NCBI GenBank assembly: GCA_030426355.1
Contig: JAUHYQ010000006.1
Span: 62,001-126,000, forward strand
Length of the DNA: 64,000 nt
Direction: 5' to 3'
DNA from: Gammaproteobacteria bacterium
GTDB lineage: Bacteria > Pseudomonadota > Gammaproteobacteria > Steroidobacterales > GCA-2729495
Shown here in pieces: positions 47,662 through 55,991 of this stretch (its first letter is position 1; the number at the start of each line of letters is the position of its first letter). A program made the translations under genes and the position numbers. A model generated the notes under the pieces. It did not search any database and was not told the DNA's origin. It worked only from the letters and a program-made list of their open reading frames with translations.

Positions 47662-48594
47662 ATGAAAAGAAATGAGCCCATAGTTGCAAACCTCAACCGT
47701 CGAGAACTGCTGCACCTTGCTGCCGCGAGCGGCCTGACACTCTCGGCTGGCAGCGCATCTTCGCGCAGTCACTTTACCGCCGAAGACTCCGGCCGCGATT
47801 GGACCATTGACGATCTGACTCCGGAACAACGCGCCTTTGCGGAGCGCATGTTGGAAAAAACGGCTGAGCGCGAAGGCTTTTTTCTTGATCTGGTAAACAA
47901 ATTCAACGGCAGCCGCGATGTGGAAACCCTGAATTATGAAGACGAGAAAGCCGCGCACACTGTTCATGTGTCACGTGGTGATGTACTGGAAAAAACATCC
48001 TTCTATATTAACTACAGCAAAATGGCCTTTCCTCCCTATGTTCCGGAGGCCATTTGGGATCGCTATTACGAGTTCAATTTTCACTCTAGAACCCCGTTGC
48101 TTGGGCAACTGCATGCCACCGTGTACTTTACCTATATGGCCAGTGGGAAAAGCGCCATGGCCGGTTACATGGATTACACGCCCGCCACGTGGATCGAGGA
48201 AGACAACGCTTACCTGAAAAACATAGTCGATCAGCACTTTACGGAATATGGCCGCGATATAAAAAAGTATCGCTTGATGCTTAATTTGCCCGCTCACAAA
48301 GACAAGCTAAAGGCCGCTGCAGTAGGTGCCGCCTTTTATGTACCTCCTCTGATGGAAATCAACGAAGAGAATTTCAATTTTGTCATCGAGGCAAATCAAA
48401 AATTCGTTAACGGCTATCTCGACCTGCTGGAAAAGCGCAAAGATCAGCCCTATACCAAACAGGATCTGGAAAACCAGGCGTCCATGCGTAAACGCTGGCT
48501 GGAAGATCATCTGTTCGAGGATCCGCTGCCAATGTACGTCGTGCCTTACAAGGTATGGAGCTTTGCCGATGCGCCGCCAGTGGTCAGATTTTAA
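47662..48594 (+). CDS. Tat-exported relative of aerobic coproporphyrinogen III oxidase (HemF-like)
   Basis: The 310-residue protein starts with a twin-arginine signal (NLNRRELLHLAAASGLTL, residues 10-27). The rest follows the HemF fold in order: VSRGDVLEKTSFYIN (HemF: GGVFEKAG), PLLGQLHATVYFTYM (VPTVHxNVRYF, keeping the His), GYMDYTPATWIEEDN (GGxxDLTPxYxxEED), YGRDIKKYRLML, VGAAFYVPP (GIGGxFFDD) and a long ENFNFVIEANQKFVNGYLDLLEKRKDQPYT stretch. The arginine-rich RRGRYVEFN segment is degenerate (MRKRWLEDHLF) and the RRGIGG arginine is lost. Classic HemF is cytoplasmic, so export and altered active site suggest a new role. Resemblance is from recalled motifs, not a search. GGGGGAA precedes the ATG. 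Confidence 0.6.
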   Translation: MKRNEPIVANLNRRELLHLAAASGLTLSAGSASSRSHFTAEDSGRDWTIDDLTPEQRAFAERMLEKTAEREGFFLDLVNKFNGSRDVETLNYEDEKAAHTVHVSRGDVLEKTSFYINYSKMAFPPYVPEAIWDRYYEFNFHSRTPLLGQLHATVYFTYMASGKSAMAGYMDYTPATWIEEDNAYLKNIVDQHFTEYGRDIKKYRLMLNLPAHKDKLKAAAVGAAFYVPPLMEINEENFNFVIEANQKFVNGYLDLLEKRKDQPYTKQDLENQASMRKRWLEDHLFEDPLPMYVVPYKVWSFADAPPVVRF

Positions 48595-49711
48595 ACTCCC
48601 GGCCAACAAGTGGGACCGCGTCGAGTATCCAGTTTTTTTCCTGACGTCGGGCAGGACAGGGTATGGCTACAGCCACATCGCCACGAATTTCACGCAGCTT
48701 CTTGAGGTCGATGCGCCAGCCACGCTTCTCCCAGTCTTTCAGGTATTCGCGATAGCGCACGACCGGCTTGTCGGCCGGCACCAGTAATTCCTTGGTGGTG
48801 GTTTCCGGGGTCCGCACCGGATTAAGAACCACAAGCAGGTCGATGTCTTCCTGCGCGATTTCCATGTTTACATCTGTAATGCTCTTGTCGTGCTTGGGAT
48901 CAAGCATAAAGTGGCGCATGTTGACGAAGAAGATGCGGGTGCGGTTTTCATCAATAGGCGCTTCATAAAAGTACTGATGAAAATCGTTGCCGTTGCCAAG
49001 TAACAACCAGGTTATAAGCGCATTCGGTCCAAAATGGCCGGAGCCCCCCTGCAACTGACTGGCATCGCGTTGAATCTTGTCCGCCATCAGCCCTTGTTCT
49101 TCATGTGCCTGCGCAAATGGCATCATGAACTTGCTGCCGTAGTCGCCGATATCTGCGACATCAATCGGCTTATTGCGAAAGTCCTGCATCATGCCGGGAG
49201 TGCCCTGCTTGGGATGCACGAACTCATTGTGCGCAGGGTCCAAACCGTTTTCGACAGATCGCTCGTAATAGTAATCAACCTCGAACACCACCAGTTCATT
49301 GGCGCGCCAGGCTTCGTCTTCGAACTCGGGAATTTCATAAAGCGGGGGGCGCTCCTCTTCCGGCAGGTCCCCAAGAAAGGCAAACACGATCCCGTATTTT
49401 TCCTGCGTGGGATAACTGTCAACCTTGGCACGTGCGGGCGGCATTTCTTCTTTGCCCAGAGAGGGGATCACCGTACAACGGCCATCGCCGTTGAACTGCC
49501 AGCCGTGATAGGGGCATTCAACACAATCTTTTTTAATTTTGCCGTTACCCAGGGCACCGCCACGGTGAATACAGGTATCGCTTAGCACATGAGCGTGGCC
49601 GTCCGTGTCGCGAAAGGCAACAAAATCCAGCGACATGATGCGAGTGCGCTTCGGCGCCTCGTTAGTCACTTCATCAGAGCGGGCAACGGGATACCAGAAA
49701 TTTATGTACAT
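48584..49711 (-). CDS. Rieske non-heme iron oxygenase, terminal oxygenase subunit (copy 2)
   Basis: The 375-residue protein shares its plan with copy 1: FINFWYP-type start, CIHRGGALG and CPYHGWQFNGDGRCTVIPS Rieske motifs, then NGLDPAHNEFVHPKQG as the iron site, and VAIPCPARRQEKNWILDAVP at the C-terminus. The start at 49711 follows TTGGAG; the longer frame to 49774 lacks a ribosome site. It overlaps the convergent HemF-like gene by 11 bases. Copies 1 and 2 likely act on different intermediates of the same pathway. Confidence 0.88.
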   Translation of the reverse strand: MYINFWYPVARSDEVTNEAPKRTRIMSLDFVAFRDTDGHAHVLSDTCIHRGGALGNGKIKKDCVECPYHGWQFNGDGRCTVIPSLGKEEMPPARAKVDSYPTQEKYGIVFAFLGDLPEEERPPLYEIPEFEDEAWRANELVVFEVDYYYERSVENGLDPAHNEFVHPKQGTPGMMQDFRNKPIDVADIGDYGSKFMMPFAQAHEEQGLMADKIQRDASQLQGGSGHFGPNALITWLLLGNGNDFHQYFYEAPIDENRTRIFFVNMRHFMLDPKHDKSITDVNMEIAQEDIDLLVVLNPVRTPETTTKELLVPADKPVVRYREYLKDWEKRGWRIDLKKLREIRGDVAVAIPCPARRQEKNWILDAVPLVGREFKI

Positions 49712-49828
49712 GAAAACTCCAAAAGTTCTAGTTATTGCAGGCCCGCAACCAAAATGCGGTTCGATACCTGTCAATTGTGGATTCGCCAGGCCGATACTTC
49801 CGGTTAATTGGCACTTGCAAGAATATAG

Positions 49829-50845
49829 TCATGAGAACGCTGGCACCACGCGTTCCCCGATCAGTTTGATCGCCTCAATCGGATTGTTGTGTATTTTTAG
49901 CGCCACCTCATCTAAACCGGCCTCCTCATATGAATGTAACTTATTGATAGCTTGATCAATATCGCTCACATCACCGGCCAGTGTGAGATTCCTGACCAGA
50001 GCGTCGACAATATTGTCAGGTACATTTTCAATACGATCACTTTGCTGCAGGAAGGTTGCCAGAAACGATTCGCGATTTGCCTGCACCAATGCGCATTCTT
50101 CCGGCTCCAGAAACGTAGATATATGCCAATCCTGCAAGAAGCCTCGCCAAATCAAGCCTTGACGGGCTTCGGCCAGGGAATCACCGCGATCGGCCTTGAT
50201 ATGCCACGCAAAGAAATTGTTCACCCGGAATGCGTCTCGCGACCTGCCCGCTGCCTGCAAACCATCCTTGATATAAGTGTTAACTTCTACCATGCGCGAT
50301 AACGGCACATCGCCCATCATGGTGCCATCCGCCACACTGGCCGCCATGCGCAGCATGTTGGGCCCGGTTGCACCAGCGTATATCAGCGGTGGGGTCGCCT
50401 CTGCCCACTCCGGGCGGTAGTCAGTCAGGCTGTACCGCGGACCGGAATAGTTTAGGGGCGCGTCCGGGGAAATCTGTTTGAGTATCGCAATGCAGTCGCG
50501 AACAGAATCCAGCCGATGCTCCGGCAGCAAACCCGTAACGCGACTGGTGGAATGCCCCAACCCGCCGATCAGTATTGACGACCGACCGCCGCACAACTCA
50601 TTGACGGTCAGCAACGCATCGGCAATGCGCAGCGGGTGCACTTCGTACGGACTTACAGGCAACGTACCGAGTCGCACCTTGCTGGTGGTTCGAAGCAACC
50701 CTGCCATGGTCAGCATCGGATCGCGACGCGATGCAAAAGCGGAGCCCCAAAAAGTGTGTATGCCATAGCCATCGGCAAGCCGGCCAAGCTCCTCAACCAG
50801 ACTCGCTGGCAGACCCGCATCAAGTATGACGTCAATTTTTAGCAT
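49829..50845 (-). CDS. Luciferase-like (LLM) flavin-dependent protein
   Basis: The 338-residue TIM-barrel protein of the bacterial luciferase/F420 reductase superfamily has LADGYGIHTFWGSAFASRRDPMLTMAGLLRTTSKVRLGTLPVSPYEVHPLRIADALLTVNELCGGRSSILIGGLG in the first third and PPLIYAGATGPNMLRMAASVADGTMMGDVP in the middle. It could be an FMN monooxygenase or F420-type reductase. No F420 genes are seen, which favours FMN. It lies upstream of the Rieske 2 gene in the same direction, 117 bases apart, and is divergent from a small basic gene. Confidence 0.78.
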   Translation of the reverse strand: MLKIDVILDAGLPASLVEELGRLADGYGIHTFWGSAFASRRDPMLTMAGLLRTTSKVRLGTLPVSPYEVHPLRIADALLTVNELCGGRSSILIGGLGHSTSRVTGLLPEHRLDSVRDCIAILKQISPDAPLNYSGPRYSLTDYRPEWAEATPPLIYAGATGPNMLRMAASVADGTMMGDVPLSRMVEVNTYIKDGLQAAGRSRDAFRVNNFFAWHIKADRGDSLAEARQGLIWRGFLQDWHISTFLEPEECALVQANRESFLATFLQQSDRIENVPDNIVDALVRNLTLAGDVSDIDQAINKLHSYEEAGLDEVALKIHNNPIEAIKLIGERVVPAFS

Positions 50846-50879
50846 CGGCGTATGAAGCCAGTTCGTGGCAAGCGACTAA

Positions 50880-50893
50880 TTGACATAGATCAA
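50880..50893. promoter_or_regulatory. FNR-type box 2 (LLM / small basic protein intergenic)
   Basis: TTGAC-ATAG-ATCAA matches the FNR consensus with one changed base in the left half-site. TAGACT (50917-50922) lies about where a class II -10 would be for the rightward unit. For the leftward LLM gene the box would sit very close to the start codon. Confidence 0.6.
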
Positions 50894-50960
50894 ACACAAC
50901 AACGCGAACCCTAATTTAGACTGGTTCAAATTTTATACGGTTGTTTCCGGAGGAGCAGTG

Positions 50961-51227
50961 ATGGCCAAACGTGTACAGGACAAGAAACCCAAACGCAGCA
51001 AGTCTGCCATGGCATGGCTGGAAGAAAATATCGCGGAGCAAAAACTTCGCTACAAAGCCATCGTCAAGGAAATGGATGAACTCGCGCCGACCCGGGCCCG
51101 ATGGTACAAGGAATTTCTGGAAATCTGCCAGACCCGCGGCACCAATGTCACCGGTGACATGCGGCGCAAAATTGCCAAGCACGAAGTCCCCAAGAAGCCT
51201 AAACGCAAAGATCGCGTTGTCTATTAA
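50961..51227 (+). CDS. Small basic helical protein of unknown function
   Basis: The 88-residue protein is very rich in Lys and Arg at both ends (RVQDKKPKRSK and KKPKRKDRVVY) around a helical middle (AWLEENIAEQKLRYKAIVKEMDELAPTRARWYKEFLEIC). I do not recognise a family. The ATG at 50961 follows CGGAGGAG and an FNR-type box lies upstream, so it is a real, expressed gene. The first cupin gene follows 25 bases downstream; the three are likely one operon. Confidence 0.68.
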   Translation: MAKRVQDKKPKRSKSAMAWLEENIAEQKLRYKAIVKEMDELAPTRARWYKEFLEICQTRGTNVTGDMRRKIAKHEVPKKPKRKDRVVY

Positions 51228-51252
51228 TTGATTTCGTCAAGGAGAAAATACT

Positions 51253-52194
51253 GTGGCCAGACCTCATATTGAGCCCTATGTCGAACTGAATCAGCCCTTC
51301 AAAAAGCTGGATCTGAACGGCTTCAAGGGCAGCGAATACAAAGTGCTGTCACTGGACGTCGATACCGGTGCCTGCACACTGAAAGTGCAGTTCAAAAACG
51401 GCTTCAAGCGTAACCCAGGCCTGAGCTATTCGGACATGGAGCTCTTCGTGCTGGAAGGGCGCGTCAAGGTTGGCAAGGAAACCTGGGGACGGGGGCATTA
51501 CGCCTTTATCCCTGCCGGCATGGCGATCGGTGCCATGAGCTCAGCGCAAGGCGCCGAAGTGCTGCTGATGTTTAACGACAGCGAGCCCAGCTTTTACGAA
51601 TCCGACAAAAACCATCAGCTGGCACTTACTCAAGCACATGTGTCCATGAATTCTTATCTGGATGCGCCGTGGACTTCAGGCGCCATCGTGCAGCCTGCGG
51701 CATCAAATGGCTGCATGATCAAGTTGCTGCACTATGACCCGCTCAGCGAAGCCATCACTTTTTTATACACGCTGACACCTGAGTTCATGCAGGACAACAT
51801 TTCCTATCACGACTGTTGTGAAGAGAGTTATCACATCTGGGGTACCTCCTGGATGATGCAGTTCGGCGATTTGCCAACCGGGGGTTATTTCTGGCGTCCG
51901 CCCTACATTAACCATGGATCGTTCCGCAGCAAGCGTGGCTGTATAGCATTCGGCCGCACGGATTCAAAAATACACAACTACTTCCATTTCAATCCGTGGT
52001 CTTCGCAGGCCGAGAACATGGCCCGTTCGGCTGCTCATTTGTACCGCCAGCGACCCATGATGTACGACTGGGTTGCCTCGGACGGGCACAACCACCCGCA
52101 CGGCCCGGAGGACTTTGAGCATGCTCACTACCATGACGATGCCCAGATTCGCCATCTGCATGGTCATCCGCCGAGCCCGATCAAAAGTAAATAA
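51253..52194 (+). CDS. Double-cupin (DUF4437-like) protein A
   Basis: The 313-residue protein has two cupin barrels: YSDMELFVLEGRVKVGKETWGRGHYAFIPAGM (about 58-90) and a second containing YHDCCEESYHIWGTSWMMQFGDLPTGGYFWRPPYINHGSF (about 190-230). The C-terminal tail is very rich in His (HNHPHGPEDFEHAHYHDD, then HLHGH), a probable metal-binding segment. The start is GTG after AAGGAG. The next gene is a close tandem paralogue. The reaction is unknown; metal-dependent isomerase, lyase or sensor roles are possible. Confidence 0.75.
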   Translation: MARPHIEPYVELNQPFKKLDLNGFKGSEYKVLSLDVDTGACTLKVQFKNGFKRNPGLSYSDMELFVLEGRVKVGKETWGRGHYAFIPAGMAIGAMSSAQGAEVLLMFNDSEPSFYESDKNHQLALTQAHVSMNSYLDAPWTSGAIVQPAASNGCMIKLLHYDPLSEAITFLYTLTPEFMQDNISYHDCCEESYHIWGTSWMMQFGDLPTGGYFWRPPYINHGSFRSKRGCIAFGRTDSKIHNYFHFNPWSSQAENMARSAAHLYRQRPMMYDWVASDGHNHPHGPEDFEHAHYHDDAQIRHLHGHPPSPIKSK

Positions 52195-52229
52195 TTTTTG
52201 GACCTTAGAGTGTTTCAGGAGAACGGCAA

Positions 52230-53165
52230 GTGGCACGACCACACATCGAACCTTATGTGGAGCTAGACACTCCCTATAAAAAACTGGATCTGAACGGCTT
52301 CAAAGGCAGCGAATATAAAGCGCTGTCGCTGGATATCGATACCGGTGCCTGCACACTGAAAGTGCAGTTCAATAACGGCTTCAAGCGCAAACCCGGCCTG
52401 AGCTATTCCGACATGGAGATCTTCGTGCTGGAAGGGCGTATCAAGGTGGGTAAGGAGGTCTGGGGACGTGGCCACCACGCGTTTGTCCCGGCGGGCATGG
52501 CTCTGGGCGCGATGCAGTCGGAACCCGGGGCCGAAGTGCTGCTGATGTTCAACGACAGCGAGCCCAGCTTTTACGAATCGGACAAGAATCATCAGCTGGC
52601 ACTTACCGCAGCCTTTACGTCGCTGAACAGTTATCAGGATGCGCCCTGGGCGCCCGCTACCCTTGCCAATCCGTCGGTGGCATCTGGCTGCATGCTAAAG
52701 GTGCTGCGGTACGACCCGATTACCGAAGCCTGCAGTTTTCTGTACTGCATGTCACCGGAGTATGCACAGGACAATATCTCGTACCACGACTGTGCCGAAG
52801 AGAGTTATCACATTTGGGGGACGTCATGGATGATGCAGTTCGGCGATCTGCCAACCGGTGGCTATTTCTGGCGCCCACCGTGGATCAACCACGGCGCATT
52901 CCGTTGTGAACGAGGCACCATTGCATTCGGACGCACTGACTCGAAGTTGCACAATTACTTCCACTTTAATCCGTGGTCGAACCCGGATGAGAATCTTCAC
53001 CGGGCAGCCGCGCATCTTTACCGGCAACGTCCCACGTTGTTCCAGTGGGTAGCCACGGATGGCCACAATCATCCGCACGGTCCGGACGATTTCGAGTATC
53101 CGCATTACCACGACGATGCCCAGGTGCGGCATTTGCATGGCCATACGCCCAACGAGATTAAGTAG
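52230..53165 (+). CDS. Double-cupin (DUF4437-like) protein B
   Basis: The 311-residue paralogue of protein A is alike over its whole length, with long runs identical in both, including KKLDLNGFKGSEYK and NISYHDC. It has the same two cupins and the same His-rich tail (HNHPHGPDDFEYPHYHDD). GTG start after AGGAGAA. The two genes are 35 bases apart and probably arose by tandem duplication; retention of both suggests a hetero-oligomer or distinct substrates. Confidence 0.75.
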   Translation: MARPHIEPYVELDTPYKKLDLNGFKGSEYKALSLDIDTGACTLKVQFNNGFKRKPGLSYSDMEIFVLEGRIKVGKEVWGRGHHAFVPAGMALGAMQSEPGAEVLLMFNDSEPSFYESDKNHQLALTAAFTSLNSYQDAPWAPATLANPSVASGCMLKVLRYDPITEACSFLYCMSPEYAQDNISYHDCAEESYHIWGTSWMMQFGDLPTGGYFWRPPWINHGAFRCERGTIAFGRTDSKLHNYFHFNPWSNPDENLHRAAAHLYRQRPTLFQWVATDGHNHPHGPDDFEYPHYHDDAQVRHLHGHTPNEIK

Positions 53166-53175
53166 TCGGATAAGT

Positions 53176-53207
53176 AAAAACTTCTGCCGCACTTGCGCGG
53201 CAGAAGT
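53176..53207 (-). terminator. Rho-independent terminator of the MFS2 gene
   Basis: ACTTCTGCCGC (53180-53190) and GCGGCAGAAGT (53197-53207) make a perfect 11-bp stem with a 6-base loop. Read leftward it is followed by TTTTTAC (complement of 53173-53179), ending transcription coming from 54534. On the plus strand it follows the second cupin gene but has no T-run. Confidence 0.85.
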
Positions 53208-53223
53208 ACTTGCGGCATGTGAC

Positions 53224-54534
53224 TCAGGTACGGGACTTTATTGCGGGCTCGGGGGCTGCTATCCAGACTAGCGTCGCCATAACGCATATCACTGCATTTG
53301 CCATACCAACGAGCACGTAAGGTCCGGCAGGCATCCAGCTGTCGAACAACTGCCCGCCAACACTGGTGGCAAACAGTATCCCGGCAGCGCCACAAACGCC
53401 GAACATGCCAATGACCGCACCGCGCTCTTTGACTGCCGCTTCCTGGCCGATCAGCGCCTGCGAGGTGAAAAAGCAACTAGTCTGACCGACGCCCAAGAGG
53501 GCAAACCAGGGCAATGCTTCCGTACTCAGCGGGTTATCAACAAACCACATTCCGGAAAACGCAAAGGCAGCAATAAAGGCGCCGATTGCCACCGCGGCGG
53601 TGCGCCTGATGCGGTCGATCAATATGCCCATCACGGGCATCCACAACATCGCAGAACCGTTCGCCACAACAATCAGTATGGCCCCCTGCTTAACCGCGTC
53701 GGCAGTGCTCACGCCCTGCTCGGCACCGGCAACCGATGCCCACAACACGGTAAAGGTTCCTATAACAACAAAATCACTCCGCGAAACAAAAGATGAGCAA
53801 TAGGCCAACGCGATGCGCAAATTCTTTGCCGCGCGTAAACCACCCATCACCAATTCCCGCGTTTCGGGCCGTTCATCGTGGCGCACCATCGTGCCCCCTT
53901 TGAGGCCTTTAGCCATTAACAGCGCACAAGGCACAAGCACGGCCGCAATCACCCAGTGTGAATACCGTCCGGCTGCAACCATATCCGCGCCTTGGGCAGC
54001 AAAGAACTCCGGAGAACGACCAAAAACGCCGTTCACGAATACCACACCGATACCGTTGAACAAGCCGGTCAGTGCAATCATTTTGCCGCGCGAGAAATCG
54101 TCCGGATAATCCTGAATAAGCGTTCCCATCATGCCGATCATGGCGGCGATACCAACCGCATAAACACTGCGGGAGAAAAACAAATGCCACTCCGCACCTG
54201 CCAGGGGATAGATGACGTACGAGGTCGCCATTACCAGCACGCCGGCAACAACGATAGGCCGCCGCCCCACACGGTCTGACAACACGCCGAAAACGCCAAT
54301 CAGCAACAACACAACCACCTCGGACCATGCGGCCAGAAAGCCCGAGAGACCCCCCTGTTCGTTACCCGGTATGCCGAGATTGGCGGTCAGTACATACGCC
54401 TGCCCGATATTGACGAAGGTCAGAAAACCGATACTGACAAACGACGCAAACAACAAAGTCCACGCGTTGATTTTTGAGATACCCGGAGCCAGCAATACTG
54501 GGCCAAAGCGTTGCTTCGTTTGGTTATCGCTCAC
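53224..54534 (-). CDS. MFS transporter (copy 2)
   Basis: The 436-residue, 12-helix transporter has the MFS motif GVLSDRVGRRPIVVAGVLVM after helix 2 and a second-half copy, MGILIDRIRRTAAVAIGAFI. I cannot give a subfamily with confidence. Its start overlaps the end of the acyl-CoA synthetase gene by 4 bases, so the leftward unit hydrolase fusion/acyl-CoA synthetase/MFS is translationally coupled and ends at the terminator at 53176-53207. It probably imports or exports the acid activated by the synthetase. Confidence 0.85.
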   Translation of the reverse strand: MSDNQTKQRFGPVLLAPGISKINAWTLLFASFVSIGFLTFVNIGQAYVLTANLGIPGNEQGGLSGFLAAWSEVVVLLLIGVFGVLSDRVGRRPIVVAGVLVMATSYVIYPLAGAEWHLFFSRSVYAVGIAAMIGMMGTLIQDYPDDFSRGKMIALTGLFNGIGVVFVNGVFGRSPEFFAAQGADMVAAGRYSHWVIAAVLVPCALLMAKGLKGGTMVRHDERPETRELVMGGLRAAKNLRIALAYCSSFVSRSDFVVIGTFTVLWASVAGAEQGVSTADAVKQGAILIVVANGSAMLWMPVMGILIDRIRRTAAVAIGAFIAAFAFSGMWFVDNPLSTEALPWFALLGVGQTSCFFTSQALIGQEAAVKERGAVIGMFGVCGAAGILFATSVGGQLFDSWMPAGPYVLVGMANAVICVMATLVWIAAPEPAIKSRT

Positions 54535-55991
54535 AACGCTGGCAGCATAGAGGCCAAATCAGCCTTTTTTATTTTGCCAAAATTAGTCTTAGGCAGCTCG
54601 TTCATAACGATGATCTCTCGGGGAACTTTGTAAGGCGCAAGTTGTGTCCTGCAGTATTCGAGCAGCACTTGCGGAAGGACGCCAGGCTCACCTACTACAA
54701 AGGCCGCGATGTCCTCTCCCAGCATTGGCGACGGCCACCCCACCACAGCGGCCTCGGTAATCTGAGGGTGCGCACGCAGTGTACTTTCAATCTCTGCCGG
54801 ATACACATTGACACCGCCGCGAATAATCATTTCCTTTTCACGACCGCGCAGGCTCACGTAGCCTTCCGCATCGATACACGCCAGATCGCCCGGACAAAAC
54901 CAGCCGTCAGCGGAATGCTCTTCCACGTCCCCGGCTTCATTAAGAAACGCGGTTGCAACACCCGGGCCGCGATAGCGCAAACGGCCGGTTGCTCCCGGCG
55001 GAACCGGCCGGTCATCGGCATCGACCACATCCACTTCAATGCGGAAAGCCGGTCGGCCGACGGTATCGCCGTGCAGCTCAATATCTGCAGGCTGTAATAC
55101 ACTGATGCCACCGCCCTCGCTGGTCGCGTAATAGCTGGCCAGATTCGGAGTCAACCTGGCTTGCATTGCCAGCGCCTCCTGACCGTGAACAATGGAACCG
55201 CCAAACACCAGCAAATCAAGATCGGGGAACATCGGGGATGGGTCAGTTGCCAGCGGTAAAAGCCGATGCATCAATGTCGGTACGAGAAAAGTTATATTGG
55301 CGCTGGATTTCTGAATGGCCGCTGCCAGTTGCGGGGGCTTATGCGGTGGCGGATCGAGAATAACCGTGGCACCCGCGGCAAGAAAGCCCATGCAGAAAGA
55401 CCGCGCGGCACCAAAATACAGAGGCGTAACCGACAGAAAGCGATCATTTGCACCCAGACCTAATGTGACCCACTGATTGACAAAACGCTCATACATTTGA
55501 CGATGCGTAACAAGCGCGCCCTTGGGACGGCCGGTTGTGCCTGAGGAAAGCGACACCAACAGAGGACTGTCGGTATCACTGCCCAACTCAGCGAGCCGTA
55601 TGATCCTCGAGCCCTGATCACACCAGCCTCGACCGACTATCTCATTTTCAGCGCCGGCCACAGCCTCGTCGCCAGGTTCGCGCAGTATCAATCGGGCGTT
55701 GAATGCTCGTGCCACCTGCTCTTTCTCGGATGCTGTCCAACGATGATCCATTGGCAAAATCGTCGCGCCCGCCGCCGCCACGGCAAAGTGCAGAACCAGA
55801 TGGTCAATGCGATCGCCCAGACAAAGACCGACGCGGTCGCCCGCGACGATACCGAGACCTTGTAATCTGCAGGCACTGGCTTCAACACGGCTCCAGAACA
55901 TGCGGTAGGTGAGTTGTTCATCACCGTGAACTGCCGCAACGGCACCCGGACGATTGCGCGCATGACCGCGAATCAATGAAGCAAGGTTCAT
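54531..55991 (-). CDS. AMP-forming acyl-CoA synthetase/ligase
   Basis: The 486-residue ANL-family enzyme activates a carboxylic acid with ATP and CoA. Motifs: VSLSSGTTGRPKGALVTHRQMY (A3), YYATSEGGGISVL (A5), DGWFCPGDLACIDAEGYVSLRGREKEMIIRGGVNVYPAEIES (A7-A8) and LPKTNFGKIKK with the catalytic lysine (A10). It is coupled by 4-base overlaps to both the hydrolase fusion upstream and the MFS downstream. The substrate may be an aromatic or medium-chain acid; the pocket cannot be read reliably. Confidence 0.9.
   Translation of the reverse strand: MNLASLIRGHARNRPGAVAAVHGDEQLTYRMFWSRVEASACRLQGLGIVAGDRVGLCLGDRIDHLVLHFAVAAAGATILPMDHRWTASEKEQVARAFNARLILREPGDEAVAGAENEIVGRGWCDQGSRIIRLAELGSDTDSPLLVSLSSGTTGRPKGALVTHRQMYERFVNQWVTLGLGANDRFLSVTPLYFGAARSFCMGFLAAGATVILDPPPHKPPQLAAAIQKSSANITFLVPTLMHRLLPLATDPSPMFPDLDLLVFGGSIVHGQEALAMQARLTPNLASYYATSEGGGISVLQPADIELHGDTVGRPAFRIEVDVVDADDRPVPPGATGRLRYRGPGVATAFLNEAGDVEEHSADGWFCPGDLACIDAEGYVSLRGREKEMIIRGGVNVYPAEIESTLRAHPQITEAAVVGWPSPMLGEDIAAFVVGEPGVLPQVLLEYCRTQLAPYKVPREIIVMNELPKTNFGKIKKADLASMLPAL

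Noticed and set aside
39923-53165. DMSP-cleavage cluster (M24 DddP-like, cupin lyases, CoA-transferase, MDR reductase)
   Set aside because: The CoA-transferase is single-length rather than DddD-type, the cupins are double cupins of another family, the M24 metal site is altered and no BCCT transporter is present.
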